NCBI GenBank assembly: GCA_021734005.1
Contig: JAIPJV010000054.1
Location: 1 to 9,880 of the forward strand
Length of the DNA stretch: 9,880 bases
Reading direction: 5' to 3'
Origin: Fidelibacterota bacterium
Lineage (GTDB): Bacteria > Fidelibacterota > UBA2242 > JAFGTP01
This document shows, in pieces, positions 7,320 to 9,880 of this stretch; position 1 is the stretch's first letter; each line of letters starts with the position of its first letter. Under the pieces are notes generated by a model, which searched no databases, was not told the DNA's origin, and worked only from the letters and a program-made list of their open reading frames with translations. A program made the translations under genes and the position numbers.

Positions 7320-9128
7320 ATGAATAATAAATTCAAATCAGCAATAATATTTACACTTTTACTTTCTATTTTAGCTTTTGCTGCTGAACCGGATGCAGTT
7401 TATAAAAATATTACTGAAAAATATCAGATAACTGAAGACGGGCGAATAATCCAAACCTATGAACATCAGGCTCAATTAAACACTTTTCTAACTACCACCG
7501 GCCATTTCCCTGATCAATCTGTAGTTTACAATCCTGATTATCAGGAGCTGGAAATCACAGAAGCCACTACTATTATGAAAGATGGCACAAAAAATACTAC
7601 TCCCAAACGGGGATTCAATGAAGTCATGATCGACGGCGCTGTTGGCGCTCCTCAGTATTCCCATCTTCGCAGAATGGTTGTTTCTCATACCGGTGTAGAA
7701 CGTGGCTGCCAGGTCAACTTTGCTTACAAATTGACCAGTCAATCCGATTTTTTACCCGGTTTAATGGGCTCAGCAACAATGGCTTCCCGCTTTCCTATCA
7801 ATCAGAAAACTGTTCAGGTCATTACACCTGAAAACCTAAATCTACAATACAAACTCTTCAATTCTGAAGTAGAGCCTACAGTCGAAAATAAAAATGGAAA
7901 TAAGATTTACACCTGGACTTTTCAAAATCTTGCAGCCCAGCCACAGGAAACTATGCCCCCGGATTATAAGAAATATAGGCCCTATCTTGTCTTCTCTACT
8001 CTGAAATCATGGTCAGATGTTCACAACTGGATGACTGAAGATCTGGATAAAAAGTTAAAACTAACCGCTTCTATGCAAGAATATATGCAATCTCAAATAA
8101 AGGACATTCAGGACAGAAAAAGCAAAGTATTTAAACTTCAGGAAATAGTAAATTCAGAATTGGGAAATGCCGGATTTGATCCTGCTTATACAGGTTACAG
8201 ATCCAAACCAGTTTCTGAAACCTGGAATCACAATACAGGCAATCCTCTTGATAAAGCATTTTTACTGGCAGCCTTTTTACGGGAAATTGGAATCAATGCT
8301 GAACCTGTGTTATTGTCATCTGATAATATTTTTGCTGAATCTGTGCCCGGATTAATGCAGTTTGGTAATGTGGCTGTACAGTATAAATGTCAGCAAAAAT
8401 GGGAATATTTGACAGTTAACGGCTACCAAAAAAATAATCAGGTATATCAGCTAAAGGATCATTACAAATTGCCTGTCGGCAAAAAATATGAAGCCGCTTC
8501 TCGTATTGATTCCCTGGACAGTAAAAATAGTCAATATATTAATCTGGATCTGAATATTGATGAAAATAGTAAAATTTCCGGTCAGGGCGTTGTTTGTGTT
8601 CGCGGATATTTCAATCCTTTTTACCAATTATACCAGAATGATGATTTCAATTACATTGTGGCCGGAAAATTAGGCGATCTGGGAATTAAAGAAACCGAAA
8701 CAAAAACTCTATCTCCTGAAATGAGTAAATGCAGCTACAAAATTGAAGAGAAAGAACTGGAAAGTGATGATAATTATTTGAGAATTGACCTACCGGAATT
8801 CAACAATTCTGTGATTGATGGTAATTTTGGAAAAGTTCAGCGGAATACACCATTGCAACTTGATACCGATTTTTCTCAGAATATGACTGCTGAGGTCACA
8901 ATACCGGATCAATACCAGGCTATTATTCCTGATATTGACAGAAAATTAGAAAATGAAGCTGGCTCGATTACTATTTCCTTTCAGCAGAAAGGATCAAAAG
9001 TCGAGATCAAAAGGCAGTTAAACATTACAAAAACCTATTTTACTCCGTCGGAATATGATGACTTTCATAAATTGATGCAGGAGTGGAAAAATCCAGTTTA
9101 TCACAAACTGGTAATAAAGACCAATTAA
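7320..9128 (+). CDS. Exported DUF3857 / degenerate transglutaminase-like protein (triad lost)
   Basis: The 602-residue product has a signal peptide (hydrophobic 8-20, cleavage near AFA, 21). A DUF3857-type domain spans about 28-215, visible in YQELEITEATTIMKDGT, the GFNEV block and VSHTGVERGCQVNFAY. A transglutaminase-fold core (about 255-370) and a C-terminal beta region (400-600) follow. The core keeps the scaffold of its neighbour: TGNPLDKAFLLAAFLREIGINAEPVL matches the nucleophile helix and FGNVAVQYKCQQKWEYLTVNG matches the His/Asp strands. The catalytic positions read P309 (Cys), N350 (His) and T365 (Asp). It is therefore very probably not a cysteine-type enzyme, and more likely a binding or regulatory partner of the gene upstream. 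The reading frame is intact and ordinary, so this is a maintained gene and not decay. The alignment was made by eye; the Asp position is the least certain. Confidence 0.88.
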   Translation: MNNKFKSAIIFTLLLSILAFAAEPDAVYKNITEKYQITEDGRIIQTYEHQAQLNTFLTTTGHFPDQSVVYNPDYQELEITEATTIMKDGTKNTTPKRGFNEVMIDGAVGAPQYSHLRRMVVSHTGVERGCQVNFAYKLTSQSDFLPGLMGSATMASRFPINQKTVQVITPENLNLQYKLFNSEVEPTVENKNGNKIYTWTFQNLAAQPQETMPPDYKKYRPYLVFSTLKSWSDVHNWMTEDLDKKLKLTASMQEYMQSQIKDIQDRKSKVFKLQEIVNSELGNAGFDPAYTGYRSKPVSETWNHNTGNPLDKAFLLAAFLREIGINAEPVLLSSDNIFAESVPGLMQFGNVAVQYKCQQKWEYLTVNGYQKNNQVYQLKDHYKLPVGKKYEAASRIDSLDSKNSQYINLDLNIDENSKISGQGVVCVRGYFNPFYQLYQNDDFNYIVAGKLGDLGIKETETKTLSPEMSKCSYKIEEKELESDDNYLRIDLPEFNNSVIDGNFGKVQRNTPLQLDTDFSQNMTAEVTIPDQYQAIIPDIDRKLENEAGSITISFQQKGSKVEIKRQLNITKTYFTPSEYDDFHKLMQEWKNPVYHKLVIKTN

Positions 9129-9191
9129 AAACTATAAAGGAATGCTATTATCCTGATAATCCAAATTTCTACTGGATTTAAAAAATAGAAT

Positions 9192-9195
9192 GGAG
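9192..9195 (+). promoter_or_regulatory. Shine-Dalgarno core that decides a TTG start
   Basis: GGAG lies 6 nt before TTG at 9202. The in-frame ATG at 9190 overlaps this motif and has no ribosome binding site of its own, so TTG is preferred. The upstream alternative would add only four residues (MELI). Confidence 0.55.
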
Positions 9196-9201
9196 TTAAT
9201 T

Positions 9202-9880
9202 TTGAAAAAATCGGTTTTAATCTCAATTATTCTTGCTTTGATCGCAATAAGTGCGGGAGTTGGAATTTACTGGGGAATGAGTGAGGACAATTCCGGTCAG
9301 GAAAAAGTTTTCATTTATCCCGGCCATGTAAAAGTTCTCCAGTACAATATCGATCACGGCTTGAACCCAGGTCAGGAATTAAATCTGCACAATGTAGAAA
9401 GCTTAATACTCGAAGAGAAACCAGATATTGTCTGTCTTAATTCTATTGATCAGGGAACTAAAACTTCAGGATATATTAACCAGCCCCGCAAAATACGAGA
9501 AGCAATTGATATGCCTTATAGTTACGGCAAAGCCAATCCAGCTGATGAAGGTTGGAGCGGAAATGCCATCTTCACCAGATTTCCTATAAAATTTGCTCAA
9601 AACATACTTTTTCAAGAAAAAAACAATGATAAAAATGCTTTCCTCTATGTAATAATTGGTTATGAAGATATTGAACTCCACGTTATAACTACCAGCCTTG
9701 ATTCTAAAAATTACAAAGTCAGAATCCGTGAAATACAGGAATTTATCAAGGAAAGAGAATTAACCGAGGAACATATCATTCTTACTGGGACTTTTACCAT
9801 TAAACAGAATGAAAGAGAGATTAAGGATCTTTCTCAAAAATATCACTCCATTTTCAATAAAACCGACCTCTCTTTTACCT
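9202..9880 (+). CDS. Membrane-anchored EEP-fold protein with degenerate active site (3' end outside window)
   Basis: The frame is open from the TTG to the window end, giving 226 codons with the C-terminus missing. An N-terminal hydrophobic helix (about 4-24) has no obvious cleavage site, so the protein is probably anchored with its domain outside. From residue 43 it follows the endonuclease/exonuclease/phosphatase (EEP) fold: VKVLQYNIDHG (43-53), EEKPDIVCLNSID (71-83), WSGNAIFTRFPI (118-129), HVITTSLD (160-167) and IILTGTFT (192-199). Against the family pattern YNI / LQEVD / GNAILSR / THLD / GDFN, N49 is kept but Glu becomes S81, His becomes S165, and Asp and Asn of GDFN become T197 and T199. 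The metal-dependent hydrolase chemistry is therefore probably lost. The final SDH motif would lie beyond the window. It follows the degenerate transglutaminase by 73 bp and may share its transcript. ATG at 9190 is an alternative start. Confidence 0.8.
   Translation, partial: MKKSVLISIILALIAISAGVGIYWGMSEDNSGQEKVFIYPGHVKVLQYNIDHGLNPGQELNLHNVESLILEEKPDIVCLNSIDQGTKTSGYINQPRKIREAIDMPYSYGKANPADEGWSGNAIFTRFPIKFAQNILFQEKNNDKNAFLYVIIGYEDIELHVITTSLDSKNYKVRIREIQEFIKERELTEEHIILTGTFTIKQNEREIKDLSQKYHSIFNKTDLSFT

Noticed and set aside
9158..9178. Small hairpin AATCCA/TGGATT between the degenerate transglutaminase and EEP genes as a terminator
   Set aside because: Only six AT-rich pairs with a 9-nt loop, followed by an A-run and not a T-run on the + strand; too weak to call.

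Overview
The window is a stretch of AT-rich bacterial DNA with every recognisable gene on the + strand. It carries seven protein-coding genes, two of them cut by the window edges, and no tRNA, rRNA, CRISPR array or mobile element that I can see. The gene set suggests a Gram-negative bacterium of the FCB superphylum, for example Bacteroidota or a Calditrichota/KSB1-like lineage. It includes a Q-rich coiled-coil protein resembling the tail of DUF4175-type proteins, an exported protein usually auto-labelled 'asparagine synthetase B', and tandem DUF3857/transglutaminase proteins. Clear Shine-Dalgarno sites (GGAGGT, AGAGGAG, AAGGAG) argue mildly against a typical Bacteroidota member. The placement is inference.

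Region 1 (1-4637) is a tight operon: the C-terminal part of a long coiled-coil protein, an exported TPR protein that starts inside the previous stop codon, and the exported 'AsnB-labelled' protein 12 bp further on. All appear to work at or outside the inner membrane. The coiled-coil and TPR proteins look like scaffolds; the third is highly conserved but of unknown activity. The operon ends with a good Rho-independent terminator at 4736-4770.

Region 2 (4638-5340) holds a small cytoplasmic YjbQ/UPF0047 gene with its own strong ribosome binding site. It is flanked by a 187-bp gap that contains the terminator and a 126-bp gap that contains a long imperfect inverted repeat.

Region 3 (5341-9880) is a second envelope-directed cluster: an exported DUF3857-transglutaminase with an intact Cys-His-Asp triad, then 11 bp later a shorter relative in which all three catalytic positions are replaced, then 73 bp later a membrane-anchored endonuclease/exonuclease/phosphatase (EEP) fold protein, cut by the window end, in which most visible catalytic residues are replaced. 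A competent enzyme followed by two apparent pseudoenzymes, all directed across the membrane, is the most intriguing aspect of the window. What they act on cannot be told from sequence alone.
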